A stretch of 64,000 bases of DNA from Caprimulgus europaeus (lineage: Eukaryota; Chordata; Aves; Caprimulgiformes; Caprimulgidae), in contig OU015533.1 of assembly GCA_907165065.1 (NCBI GenBank), positions 25,126,578-25,190,577 of the forward strand, in the 5' to 3' direction. Both the position numbers and the translations under genes were made by a program. The notes below the pieces were generated by a model that worked only from the letters and a program-made list of their open reading frames with translations, was not told the DNA's origin and made no database searches. Below are positions 48,985 to 60,700 of the stretch, in pieces; positions within the stretch are counted from its first letter, which is position 1, and the number at the start of each line of letters is the position of its first letter.

Positions 48985-49771
48985 TGTGGTGGGTTAGCTC
49001 TGGCCAGCCACCAAATGCCTACCCAGCTCCTCACTCTCCCCTGCCTCAGTGGCACGGGGGAAGAAAATAGGATGAGAAAGCTTGTGGGGTGAGATAAACA
49101 CAGGGAGACTGCTTAGCAATTACTGTTGCAGGCAAAACTCAGCTTAGGAAAAATTAATTTATTGACAATTAAAATAGATTTGGGTCCTGAGAAATGAAAG
49201 ACATTAAACCAACACCTCTGCTCCAATTTTTCTTAGATTCAACTTTACTCCTTCATTCCTGACACCTCTAGTCTCCCCATGCCCTGAGGCATGGGGGGTG
49301 GTGTTGTTTGTGGCCAGTGCATAGCACTTTTTCCTTGCCACTGCTGCCACCTCACACTTTTCCCCTGCTCTGACATGGGTTCCTCATGGGCTGCAGTCCT
49401 TCAGGGAAAAGTCTGCTCAATGTGGGTGCTCCAGGGGCCACAGTTCCTTTAGGACTATACATCTCCTTTATGGGCTGCGGGAGAGTCTCTGCTCTGGTGC
49501 TTGGGGCACCTCTCCCACCCGCCTTCTTTCCTGACCCTGATGTTCACAGGGTTGTTTATCACTTGTTTTGTTGTTCCCCCTCTGCCTTTATGGTGTTTTT
49601 GGCCCTTTCCTAAGTACATTTCCGCTGACAGGCTCAGCTGTGCCCTGTGGTGGGTCAGTTGTGGAGCCGGCTGGACTGGCTCTGCCCAGCTCAGGGCAGC
49701 CCGGGCCTCTCCTCACCGAGGCTGCTGCCCCTGCAGCCCCACACTGCCAGATCTGGACACTGCACCCAACG
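48985..49771 (-). mobile_element. ERVK-type LTR, antisense, divergent
   Basis: It starts TGTGGTGGGTTAGC, the reverse complement of an LTR end of the form ...ACCCACCACA. It continues with antisense blocks typical of a common avian LTR: 'ggggtgagataaacacaggg', 'gcaggcaaaactcagctta', 'aattaatttattgacaatt', 'ctgctctgacatgggttcc', 'gggctgcagtccttcaggg', 'ctctgctctggtgcttggg'. It ends near CACCCAAC at 49,764-49,770, the complement of the GTTGGG start seen in the 10-kb LTR, so it is the same or a sister family in the opposite orientation. No internal retroviral sequence flanks it, which suggests a solo LTR. I could not find a clean target duplication at these ends, so the right border is approximate. 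Confidence 0.7.
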
Positions 49772-50436
49772 TGGCAGCCCCGAGTGTCTGAGTCAGGCCC
49801 TGCGTAGCTCCTGCCTTCATCAATACACTTGTTTTGTACCTGGGATTCAACAAATATACTGAAGTTTTGTCTAGATGAATAGGTTAATGCCCCCTGGCCA
49901 CAGTTTGTGGCTGAAAGCATTTTCTGGTCAAAATATTTAATGCTATCTTTCAATCATCTTTGAGAGCAAGACGTGAGTGTGCGGTGATTTCTGCACCATC
50001 TGAAAGGTGCTGATGTGTGAAACTGGGTTGTCTGCCCCTTCAGTGAGGCCACTGTCTTCGAAAGAGGGACTTGCTTCTAAAATCCATCTTGCAGAATCCT
50101 TAAGCTAACTGCAAGATTTTTAAGAGGTACTGGTTATAATAGGGTGTTCAGTGGCATTTGTGTTGTATGGCAAGTCCTAAGGAGTTACTTGATAATGTCA
50201 TGCAAGATGGGATAGCGACCCCTTGTCAAGGATTTGTGAAATTTGCCTGAGAATTGCTCTAAATTCCTTAAGCCTTTCCGTAGGGGATTTTGAAATAATG
50301 TAATACCACTTCTGTCTTCTGTGAGAAAGCAGAACAACGTATTTGTGTTTGTACTGGGTAGTTGTTAGGAAGGGAAATAAAAACTGGGAGGTCTATTGGA
50401 TTAAATAGTGACTGTTAACACATTTCTTTGCTGCAG
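49772..50436. other. end of presumed OSBPL6 intron 1
   Basis: Unique sequence leading into the coding exon. The last 20 bases (TTAACACATTTCTTTGCTGCAG) supply a plausible branch region, a short pyrimidine tract and the CAG acceptor at 50,434-50,436. Confidence 0.6.
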
Positions 50437-50734
50437 AGCTACTTTGGAGTGAGGATGTATTAATTCTCTCTTCCTCTCACATTTTTCTTTATGAAGGTGC
50501 AGTTCAGCTGAGATTGAATTCCTCTTTTCCTGTCCATAAACTGTGAAACAGAAGGATGCAGAAGACTATCCCTTGCCTTTTTGTACATGAATGATAAGAG
50601 CACAACACCATTACTACAAGTTTGCTGCAAAGATGAGTTCAGAGGAGAAGAGTGCATCTCCAGCTCACAAAACATCCACTCCATCACACAGAAGTACCTC
50701 CTCTTCATCATCGTCTCAGAGGGACAGGAGGCAG
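50437..50734 (+). other. OSBPL6: OSBPL6 first coding exon with 5' UTR (exon bounds)
   Basis: The 3' bound is firm: GGCAG|GTAAGG with the intron starting at 50,735. The 5' bound is a choice between two acceptors. One is TTCTTTGCTGCAG (exon from 50,437). The other is GGTGCAG (exon from 50,503), preceded by a long strong pyrimidine tract at 50,459-50,490. The UTR contains several upstream ATGs: a 2-codon uORF at 50,455, a 6-codon one at 50,491, a 12-codon one near 50,547, and a start at 50,587 in another frame that overlaps the main start and stays open to the donor. Use of the 50,503 acceptor would remove the first two. Upstream starts of this kind usually lower translation of the main frame. 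Confidence 0.7.
50633..50734 (+). CDS. OSBPL6: oxysterol-binding protein-related protein 6 (ORP6), first coding exon, partial
   Basis: Thirty-four codons, ending in phase 0 at a GTAAGG donor. The product is Ser/Thr-rich and basic, beginning MSSEEKSASPAHKTST and continuing with a run of six serines and SQRDRRQ. It closely matches the N-terminus I remember for vertebrate ORP6 (MSS-D/E-EK, SPAHKTSTP, HRS, SSQRD, RQ), up to where the next exon should begin with an SIH-LERT-like sequence, which I did not find in the window. ORP6 is a subfamily III ORP with ORP3 and ORP7: a lipid/sterol transfer protein with a PH domain, FFAT motif and C-terminal ORD that works at ER-membrane contact sites. All those domains are outside this window; this piece is the disordered N-terminal tail. 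The start at 50,633 has A at -3. An in-frame ATG at 50,591 has a poor context and would add 14 residues. Identity is from memory, not a search. Confidence 0.82.
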
Positions 50735-53700
50735 GTAAGGAAAAGATCTAGATGTTTGTTTGTAACCTCTAGTGAAATGATTTATTTATTCCTGTAGTCT
50801 GGCTATTAGTTCTTGCTAGCTCTAAATTCACTTGGTTATAGCACTGGATGACATCACTATAGCCAAGAACTGTTGATTTTTTTTAATTTTTTTTTTCCCA
50901 CTTTCTAAAGTGGTTTAACAAAGATTCAGAAGCAACACGGGCACTATGTGTAGCACTGGAGTGGGAAGGATATAATAACGTGAACAAGTAGGAAACATGC
51001 TCTGAAGTCTTTTGGGAAGTGGTTTCTTTGGCAGCATGAACCTACAGCGGCTTCAAATTGTTTTGTGTCCTCTGTGAATATATCTTTTTGTAAATCTAAC
51101 TAGAGAGATGTTTCTTTTTACAAAGTGATATTTCACTTCAATTTAAATATCATGTTGTTCATCCTTCATGGAAGCACTTAACATTTTAACCCAGTATTTG
51201 GTTTACTACAAATTTACATTGATTGTCCCATGTCATATAGGACTAATCCAGTTATGTTTTCATGTCCATTTTCAGGAGACCCTTATCTATGTGGATGTAA
51301 TATGTCTTTTCTCCAGGATCCCTTTGAGATGAGGGCTCTATTACTTCCCTTCAAAACAACTTAGGCATTCCTGTTTTTTTGAGGGCTGGGTGTACAGTCT
51401 GGCCTCAGCATCAGTGGGAGCACTTCGGAAAGTACCAGAGCCACCCACTAGATTTCATATAGGTTGTTCACATGCATGTTTGCAAATGAAAAGTCTGATA
51501 CTGAAAATTTTATTAGAACAGAAACATACTTTAAAACTTTGATCCATGGAAACCTTGAACACTAAATCAGCTTCTGAATTAGCTTAACATAAAAATGTTT
51601 AAAAAATAAATGTACAAAATGTAAGAATATAACAATTTTATAATTTAAAATATTGTGAAAATATTTTCATTAATTCAATACTGGCTTATTTTCAGCTTGA
51701 CAAGAAAAGCAGGCAGAAAAAGAACTTAAATAATTGTTTGCTGTGGTATGTATTTACTTGAATGGCTGTAGCTTAAGAATATTTTCCCAGCTACTTGCGT
51801 GCCTGTTGTGAAACTATTTTTCTCAGCTGCTGCTGACGTAGTTTTTTTCCCTTACCTGACTTACAAAAATTTTGAAAACTATGAATTTTGGTTCAAACTG
51901 TAACACTTACAGCTTTCAATGTTAATAGTCTTGCCATAAGATATATTTAAAATGTTAAACCAGAAGAAGAATTCTGATGTGCATTTGATAACAGTCAGGA
52001 AATGTGCCTGGAATTTTTTTAATAATTTCTATTGCTTTTCAGTGAAGCCAAAAATTATATTCTTACAGGTGATAGGTGATAAATATTTTCCCTTTCATGC
52101 TGTACAGGATTTGGTTACCAAAGTCCTGGTTAGCATATGATCTCCTCTTAATTTTTCATTAGGTCCATCTGTAGCAAGAATTTTGACATCTTTTGTTTAA
52201 AGCATCAGTGTATTTTATCTCCCACAATTAAACCCAAAGAAGGTGAATGCAAGACTTGTAGGAGCTGCTGAGCTCAGCTAAGAGCATATCCTCTCAGTTC
52301 TCTTTGTAATTAGGTAGTTTGGTACAATCATGCAAGTAAGAATAAAAAAATTACCTTTTGGGAATACATTTCACCATAAATCTAATGGCTACAATATCTG
52401 TTACCATAGCAATGGGGTAGAGCAAGATATACCTGTCATCATAATGAAATGAATGCTTAACTTTAAGTCCATATTTTGTCACTGAAACATGAAGCATGAT
52501 TTTAAAAGTATGCTGAAGAGGTCGATGGTATGATGCATCCTGAGCTCTCTTGCATCCAGTAATGTTTCATGATGCTTAACAAGTATATTCAGGCATGTAA
52601 ATATGGACTGTAAAGGCTGCTGCTAGGCATTCTTTTTTTTTGCCTCAGGCTTTCGGTGTTAAAGGCAGAGAAATGTCCAAGGGAATGAATAAATGGGCAA
52701 TTCTTCTGCAGTGAAACTGAGGTAAAGTATGCAACACAGTGTGAGGTGCAATGGTGCTGTATCCAGAGAAATAAACATATGAATGGGGTTTTTTTGTGCA
52801 TGTAGACGCAGTAAACCAACCTGCTTCATTGTACCATCTACTATAACAATTGCATTTCTAATTTATTTTCTTGCTGATGGCATTATTTATATATGCTTTG
52901 GTTTTCATAGGCTTTCCCTCAAACACAAGGGGGAATAGCTAGGGGGTAGGGGATTTTGGTTTGAGGGCTGTTGGGTTTTGCTTTGAAAAGGCTCGAAAAT
53001 TCTGTCTTGCTGCCTCCTTGGACTCTTATAGCAGCTAGGAGAAAAGCACCCCTACTGAAGAAGTACTGTGTATGGATATGGAAAAGGATGGGACTGGATG
53101 AAGTGTCAATGTACCTTTCATTGTCATATGTGAGGATAACACTTGATATTTCTATATAGTTAATGACTGAAATCTTCTCATCATGTAATTCTTGTCAAAG
53201 TCATACCAGCAATTATAGAACAGTTTCCCAATAAATTATGGCACAGAAGGCTGAATGAGTGTGAACATGACTATGATAAATCATTTCAGGCAGAGTGGAA
53301 AATGTTGTGCAGTCTATAATATTGGTATTTTAATATAGCTTCCTTATTTGTGCAATGTATGTCACCTAAGAGAATTAGCAGTCAGCAAAAGCTTTGACAG
53401 GCTCCATGACTAAGTAATTGATAAGTGAACAGACTACTGAAGCCAGCAATAACCAAAAAACTGGGTTCAGATTTTCAGTGTCGTAGGAACTTTAGCGTCA
53501 TTCATTTTTGTCAAAACTGTGGTTAACTTGGACTATTATATTGAAGGCAGCCCAAGACTGTTTTATTTAACGCCTGAGCTGAGCAGGGTGGCAGGTCAGT
53601 TGTGGTATTCTTGATAAGGAAAACTTTGGAATGGAGATGCAGAAGTTTTTCCTAGTGTGGAGGTGTTGAAGAGTGTAGAACACCTCTCATTTCCATTGTC

Positions 53701-56700
53701 AGGAGATCTCCCTAAGAAAACTAAGAGTCCCCATACAAAGATGGGTGTAAGAACTGCAATTCTGATAGCCTTTTTTGTGGACCATGCTGGAAAAGGAGAT
53801 TCTGGATTTTCATCCCTTGTGAAACTCTGAAAAGGCTAGCCATATTTTATTGCCCAACAAAAAGCAGGAAAACTAACATTGTTTTTAGAAAATGCAGCTG
53901 AATATGATAAAGTCATATGTTGTGTATTCAGTTTGATGGGTGTAAGTTCTTTATAAATATTCTATATTTTATTTATTGACTAACTATGCAAGTCATACTG
54001 CAGACTGTAATACATTCTATGTTCTCTACAATGCATGGGTAGTAATACTGTGCTGAGAAAGCACAAAGAAGTAAATACATTATAGGGCTTACAATGTACA
54101 GTTTGGTAAACTGAGGCCTGACCCCAGGTTATTAAACAGAGGGAGTGATACAGGAAAGTAATGATAATGAAACTGTGAACAAGGAAGAGATTTTGACTTT
54201 GATTCTGAGCACCATCTAAAGGGTAGCTAATACATGATGTAAAGTGGATTTAACAATGTCTGTTATTTTAAATATGAGGTTTTATCTTCTAACGTCTCAA
54301 CTTCCTTTTTGGTATTTTAGGGAAGGAGGGATGATCAGCTGTTACCTCTTTCTGTTTCTGTTTCTCTTTGTCATATTGCTGTTTCAACAAATCCCTGGTT
54401 CTTACACACAGCAAACACAAAAGGAGAACAGCTTGTACTCCTATTGCACTTAGCCTTGTGGAGTCACCTTTCTACTAGGATAGCTTTCATATTTCAAATT
54501 GCTATTGTCTTTCAGCCATATGTAAAGAGTGGAAGATAGGGGCTTTGAAGGAAAAAGAAAAAAGATTTTCTAGAGCATCAATCATCTACTTTTCAGATCG
54601 TAGTGTGTGGGGTTTTTTTGGTATTTTTGTTGTTGGGTTTTTTAAAATTTTCTTTCTGTAAGAGCAATATTAACTAACAGGAGAAGGGATGTATTCAAGG
54701 GATGCAGGAAAGACTGAGTTTTGGCTGAAGATGTTTACCTGGCCTTGAAATTTAGGAGTAGAGTATGATTCCGAAGTAAGGGCTCTTGTCTTGCCTAGAG
54801 ATCTGTGCTGGAGAATGCCTGGTTAGCTTTTTATAACCACAATATTTTATTTGTCAAAGTAGTCTTGTGAAAGCAGTATTTCCTAAGGCAAGTATCACCA
54901 TTTTATAGGTATGAAGACTATAATGATGATGGAAGGATTGAGTCATTTGTCTGCAGGAACCTTAGCTGAACCTTAGTTTATAGAGTAACTGGGAGACTAT
55001 AAAAAAGTTATTGCAGTAGGTGAATCTGGGTGTGAAATGTATGGTACCTGAGAAAAAAGAACTCATAATCGTTATTTAGATATAAGAATGCAGTAGAATT
55101 CTAGGCCTCACAGTGCTATGCACTTATTAAGCACGTAATAAAAGAGAGTTGCTGGCTTAAAGTGCTGATTAGATGAGACAAACATAGACTGGGAGCAGAA
55201 AAAGAGAGGTGACTTTTCATCTCTTTCATCAACTAATGATAAAGCATTATGAGAAGAGATGTGCATAATAGGAAAAAATCATGGGTTCTATGTCAATTCT
55301 AGAGTTTCATGCTTTCAGCTAACTTTAAGAAGAGTAAAAACAGAGTTATGAAGGGAAGTTGCTTGGCTAAGAAAACTGACATTGAGTTTTTCCCGGGAGA
55401 TAATGAACTTCAATTGTTCCTAGATGTACTGCAGGGACCATCATCTTCTGTAAAACTGAGTTCACATGGCCATGTGCATGCCACAGCAAGTGGGTGGTGC
55501 AGGAGGGAGAAGTGGTGCCAGGAGTGGAATGCTCAGCTATGCAGTGTAGAAAGCAAAAGGTACTTGATTTAGAGAGGGCTTAGGAAATTAATAGGTGTAT
55601 TTTTTTGTGACCAGGAGTATCTGGGACAGCTGGTTGATGTGTAGAAGAGAGAGGGGGAAAAAAACCCAGTTGCAAACAGTCTTTTATTCTAACCGCTTAA
55701 TGTTTAAGAAGATATTTTTTGTGTGGTTATATTAAGCAATAGCAGATTCCCTTTTCATCAGTCCCATAGAAAAACTAGTTTATTATTTGAGACAGAAGCT
55801 ACTTAATGCAAAATGCTGGGGCTTAAAATGAGGGACCTGCTGTTGCTATTGCTTTGGCTTCTGCTGCTGTTACAACTTTTCTGGCAGCTCAACGAGAGGT
55901 AGCAGAGCAGTGACAATGGGACGGGTCACAGCAGGAGCCGCTGTGGTGGCAGCAGCGATGGGATTTCAGCCACTACTGCTTTTCCCTTGGTAGGCTAGGT
56001 TGGCAGGGTAAGGTCCATCATGTACACAGATCCGTCTTGCCTGCTGGACATTAAAGCCCTTTGGAAGAGTCTCTCTCTTTTCATGGTCCTATTTCATTTA
56101 TCATTTTTGGTGCTTTTTCTGTGAGGCTGAGAACAATTAGATGTGTTAGAGTTTGTGAAAGGATAGGAGGGAGCATTTATGCTAATGTGGCATTTACTTA
56201 AATAATAATTATTAATCCCTTTGAGAGTTTCAAACTGAAGATGCTACTAAATGCCAAGTACTGTTATTGCAGTGAGGTAATTCTCTTTTGCTCTCTTTCC
56301 TAATTGACTGTCTTCACATAATACAATAGAAGCAGCATTAGAGCAGGAAGTGTTAAATAAATACTTTAAAAGCAACAACTCACAGGAGCAAGCAAATGTT
56401 CTGAGGGAGCCAAAGAACGAAGTGGCAAAATTGTTAATAAAAACATGCAATTATTCTCTAAATTGGTTAGCTGCTGCTACTCTACAACTTTTTTTTTTTT
56501 TTTTCTATGCCTTTAATACAGTCTGAAAATATTCCTTGGGCTCAGGAGGTAGTGGTTCTGAAACAATGTAACTTGTGAAGCTGTGGAACACTGGTGTGAA
56601 TCTCACATTAAGTTCAATGCCATGCTTATCTTAAAAGAAATCACAAGTCTCAGCCCTGTTAAGATTCCTTTTTCGTCACTCAAATGGATAACAGGGAACT

Positions 56701-57207
56701 ACTTGATGAGCGAACATCTACACGTGGCACAATCAGACTGTCAGAATAAGGTAAAGACTTTCAAAGTGAAGCTCTCTGGACTACAGATTTGTATGGGGAC
56801 AAGGTAGGAACCTGTGTAAATGAGACTCAGAGTGAACTCATGCAGATTGACCCCAGGGGTGAGGCAGGCCTCCCCTGAGTACCGATGCCGATGAGTGCAC
56901 TGAAAGTATGAGACATTCCTGCTCTAGCACTGGGAATCCTTGGGCACCTGGCTGCTGGCACACTTTGGCAGCAACATGTGCCCAGGAGCCCAGTTCAGGC
57001 TGGATGCATCAGGCTCACTGTATGTTGTGAAGTCGGCCTGCAGGCATGCAGCACGTGTTCCTCATCTTGTGCTTGTATTTCTGCCTAGAATTTACACAAT
57101 AGTTACATGGCAACCAGAAGAAGTACATCTGTGTGCCTGTGCACTGGATGGGCCCTCTCCAGTCAATGGATAGTTGTATCATGAGTGCCTCTGCCCTTGG
57201 TATTATG
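50735..57207. other. OSBPL6: OSBPL6 intron after the first coding exon, part 1
   Basis: AT-rich sequence with no recognised repeat until the CR1 at 57.2 kb. A T run lies at 56,489-56,504. A 50-base segment at 51,696-51,745 has acceptor- and donor-like ends but does not encode the expected next ORP6 exon. A frame at 51,952-52,140 also lies near acceptor-like sequence but shows no recognisable product. Confidence 0.55.
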
Positions 57208-57682
57208 CAGGTCGAGGGAGGTGATTCTCCCTCTGTACTCCGCTCTTGTAAGGCCCCACCTGGGGTGCTGCATCCAGTTCTGGAGCCCCCAACACAAGAG
57301 ACATGGACCAGTTAGAACGAGTCCAGAGGAGGCCACGAGGATGATCCGAGGGCTGGAGCACCTCTCCTGTGAGGACAGGCTGAAAGAGTTGTTCAGCCTG
57401 GAGAAGAGACAGCTCCGGAGAGATCTTATAGCGGCCTTCCAGTACCTGAAGGGGGCCTACAGGAAAACTGGGGAAGGACTTTTCACAAGGGCAGTTAATG
57501 ACAGAACAAGGGGAAATGGCTTTAAGCTGAAAGAGGGTAGGTTTAGATTAGATACTAGAAAGAAATTCTTCACTGTGAGAGTGGTGAGACACCAGTACAG
57601 GTTGCCCAGAGAAGCTATGGATGCCCCCTCCCTGGAAGTGTTCAAGGCCAGGCTGGATGAGGCTTTGAGCAACCTGGTCTAG
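57208..57682 (+). pseudogene. CR1 ORF2 C-terminal fragment
   Basis: The frame open from 57,185 to a TAG at 57,680-57,682 carries the C-terminal CR1 ORF2 block: REVILPLYSALVRPHLG, RMIRGLEHLSCEDRLKEL, RTRGNGFKLKEGRFRLD, KFFTVRVVRHQYRLPREA and SLEVFKARLDEALSNL. The RT catalytic motifs lie upstream of the truncation and are missing. Small in-frame changes exist near residues 50-60. The residues before about position 10 of this frame are not CR1. Non-functional remnant. Confidence 0.88.
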
Positions 57683-57770
57683 TGGAAAGGTGTCCCTGCT
57701 CATGGCAGGGGGGGTGGAGCTAGGTGATCTTTAAGGTCTCTTCCAGCCCAAACCATTCGATGATTCTATG
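57208..57770 (+). mobile_element. CR1 LINE 3' fragment, sense
   Basis: It starts within CR1 ORF2 at 'caggtcgagggaggtgattc', runs through the ORF2 end and the short 3' UTR ('gatctttaaggtctcttcca'), and ends with the octamers CATTCGATGATTCTATG at 57,770. It is 5'-truncated, about 563 bp, in the same orientation as OSBPL6. Confidence 0.92.
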
Positions 57771-60700
57771 TTGATTATCTATAGTGGTTTGGAGACAAGA
57801 TCTCCCAGAGTACAATCTGAGAGATTAATAGGGGGAGATACTGCCTATTTCTAAGAAAGACTTGGCTTTAGAGCTGTTGAAGAAATAAAATGAGCTGGAG
57901 CAGTCAAGGAGAGACAGATAGCCTGGTCTATAAGGGAAGCCAGTGCCATATCTGAAAGACCTGTGAGGAAAAAAAAGACTGTGCAGACTTGATTTGGTTC
58001 TTGGCAGTGACAGTGTGCATGCCAAGCTGTCCCACAGGGCTGTGTGTACACATTCTCTGAGCTTTATAAGCATTGCTATGTGATTTATCTTACCTCTAGG
58101 AGTGCTTTATAGACTGCATGGCGAATGCTGAAGTTCAGATATGTGATATGAAGACTTCTTTTTTTAAACCGTGTCAGTTTGATTAGAAATGGTGTATGTA
58201 GCTATCCTCTATTACAAAACCTGGGAAATTGCTTGCATAAAAGTTTAATTACCCATGCAAATGATGATAGATAATTCAAAGTGGTATTTTCAGAACATGG
58301 TCACTCCTCCTGTCTCATCCCCTCTACCATGCATGCATGTCCATACCTACATGAGTTTGCTTCACTTTCCTTGAGAAGAAAGAGAAGCGTGATTTTATTT
58401 TAATTTCCTCAGTGGAGAGGAAAGACACAAAAGTGAAAAGAAGAGAGAGAGAGTGATGACAGGTATGATATGAAGGCTTCTGTTTTCAAGACACTCATGC
58501 ATGATTTGGATTATCCACATTCAAGACATACAAATATATTAGGCAGAATAAATGTGTGCATTAGTAAAGCTGCTTGTTGTTCTGACATCTCTCTTTCTGT
58601 TTTTATTAAATATTTTATCCTGGAATTGAAGATGAAGCTATTACATCCAAACTTTTTTTCCCCCAGTAGAATAAGATTTCATGTTAAAAAAAGAAAAAAA
58701 AAACAATTAAAATTTTTTCAAACCCCCTTTTTTTCTTAGCTCCTGTATTTTTGAACTGCATATCTTATAGTTTAAAGAATATTAGGAAAGTCTAAGTGGG
58801 TAGCTTACACAGGGATGTGAAAGAGAGTCCCAGGAAGAAAGAGCTTTCTTTTTTTGAACCTATGCACTTTTTTAAGAGAGTGTCCCAAGTTTTTGACTTA
58901 CGATTTTTGTTAACTTAGACTCCCTTGCAAACATTTATTAAAGTGAAAACTGCATATATTTTCTGAAGAAGGCCATTCGACATGTCTAGAAAGGTTTCAT
59001 TAGTTAACAAATGAACATATCAAAGAATGGTTTTCTTTTGTGTATGTAATTTTATTTCCCCTTTTTTTTAAAACTGTATGAGCACTAATAAAATGTATTG
59101 CTAGCCTGAGACTATTTAGCAAGCTATCAATCCTTTTAATTTTGATTATTTGATAGTAATAAAAAAGCTTTGTATCATTAGCAAACATTTAAAATCTTTC
59201 TGTCATATATTGTCAAATTATCTGTTTGCTCTGTTTTGAGATAAATGTGTTGATCTAAAGTGCGAATGGAGAAGATTAATATTAAGGACTCAGGCTGTGA
59301 CTTTGTAGTCGTTCCAAACCATAGCTCTGGGAAAGGGAAGATTGCTGTTACAGTCATAGCTCTTTTCTGCTTTGTCCTCTTCTTTTAATACTTTCCTCCA
59401 AGAAGCTCTTCAGAGGAGCAAGAGCTTATTTCTCTTCAGAGTTTGTAAAAAAATACCTTGAAAAGCAAAAGCTTCTTTGCTTCCAGAGCCTAAAAGCATT
59501 GACATGAAGGGCTACGTACAATACAAAGCTGGAGTTCCAGAAAGGGCTGAGAGAGAGCTCCTGAGCTAGCAAATCCTTGACATTTCTGTAGCACAAGAAG
59601 TGTTTATTTTGCGTATCCGAGAAGTAGAGACATACATAGCTGCATGTTACTAATATGCTACAGAACTGCTGCTTATATATACTTGTCTTCCAGTAAAAAG
59701 GTTACAAAGAGAAAATATTGCTCTTAAGCACATTTCTGTACAAGGCAAGCATGTGCTACAAGGAGAAAAAAAAATGATTAAGTACATGTGCTATTCATAA
59801 AGTATTGTTAAGTTCCTTTGTCTGTTGGTTGTTAGCCAAGATTGTTGAAAACCGCTAAGGAGCAGTGTCATTAGGAGAGACTGAGGATGAGAATAGGACC
59901 ATGATTGCTTTTTCCAAATTAAAAAAAAATGTGCTAGAAGAAAGAAAGGAGAAATACATTGGTGGAGTCATGGTTGTTTTGCTTTGTACTCACCCTTGTC
60001 TCACAATTAAATTCAAGCCTATCTTTATTCCAGCATCAACAGAAGGAAAGCCAGAACTGACTTGGAAGCAGCCTAAGATAAAAGCAAGTTTCAAGGTTAT
60101 TCCCTCTGCAAATAATATTGCAGATTAACTCAGCATATATTACAACTTTGTTTAAAAGGTAGTGAAAACTGGTATGACTGCAGTCTAATCTGTCTACCTT
60201 ATTACTGCTGTTGTATTTCAGATAACTGGAGAAGGCTATGGTTGAGAGAAAGTGGTTAAGCATTACACTTCATACTAAACGGAATTAAAAGATGAACATA
60301 GGTCTGTGCAGAGGTAGCTAGGTTGCAAAAAGAATGACAGTGAATAGCAGATAATAAAAGATGCATTAGTTAGTCCTTTGCATCAAAAAAAAACCCCAAA
60401 ACCCCCACAAAAAATTCAGAGAGAAAAGCTCTATTTTAAATTGCTTTTGTAGAACAATGTATGTCTAGGCTCCATAGTTATGGGTGTTGAAGACTGCTGA
60501 GTGCTGCAAGCAAACAAAATGACACACAGAATTTTTTTCATTAATTGTTAGCCGCATGTTGTGCACATTTCTGGACTAAAGAGAGTCTGTGTCCAATGTG
60601 AGTGATATATTCCCCACCAGCTTGTCTTTTTCTTGGAAATTAATAAATTATAAATTAGAGGGAACTCATTGCATTAGATATAATTCATTCCACTAAGTAA

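Noticed and set aside
49835-49840. TGTACC as a perfect target duplication with TGTACC at 48,979-48,984
   Set aside because: The sequence before 49,835 does not end in CA, and the LTR similarity stops near 49,771, 60 bases earlier. The match is probably chance.
49588-49953. Minus-strand frame of 121 codons near the OSBPL6 exon
   Set aside because: Most of it is LTR sequence and it runs past the LTR border; chance frame.
51952-52140. Frame near two acceptor-like sites, considered as the next OSBPL6 exon
   Set aside because: The sequence does not resemble the expected ORP6 continuation and lacks a good donor before its stop.
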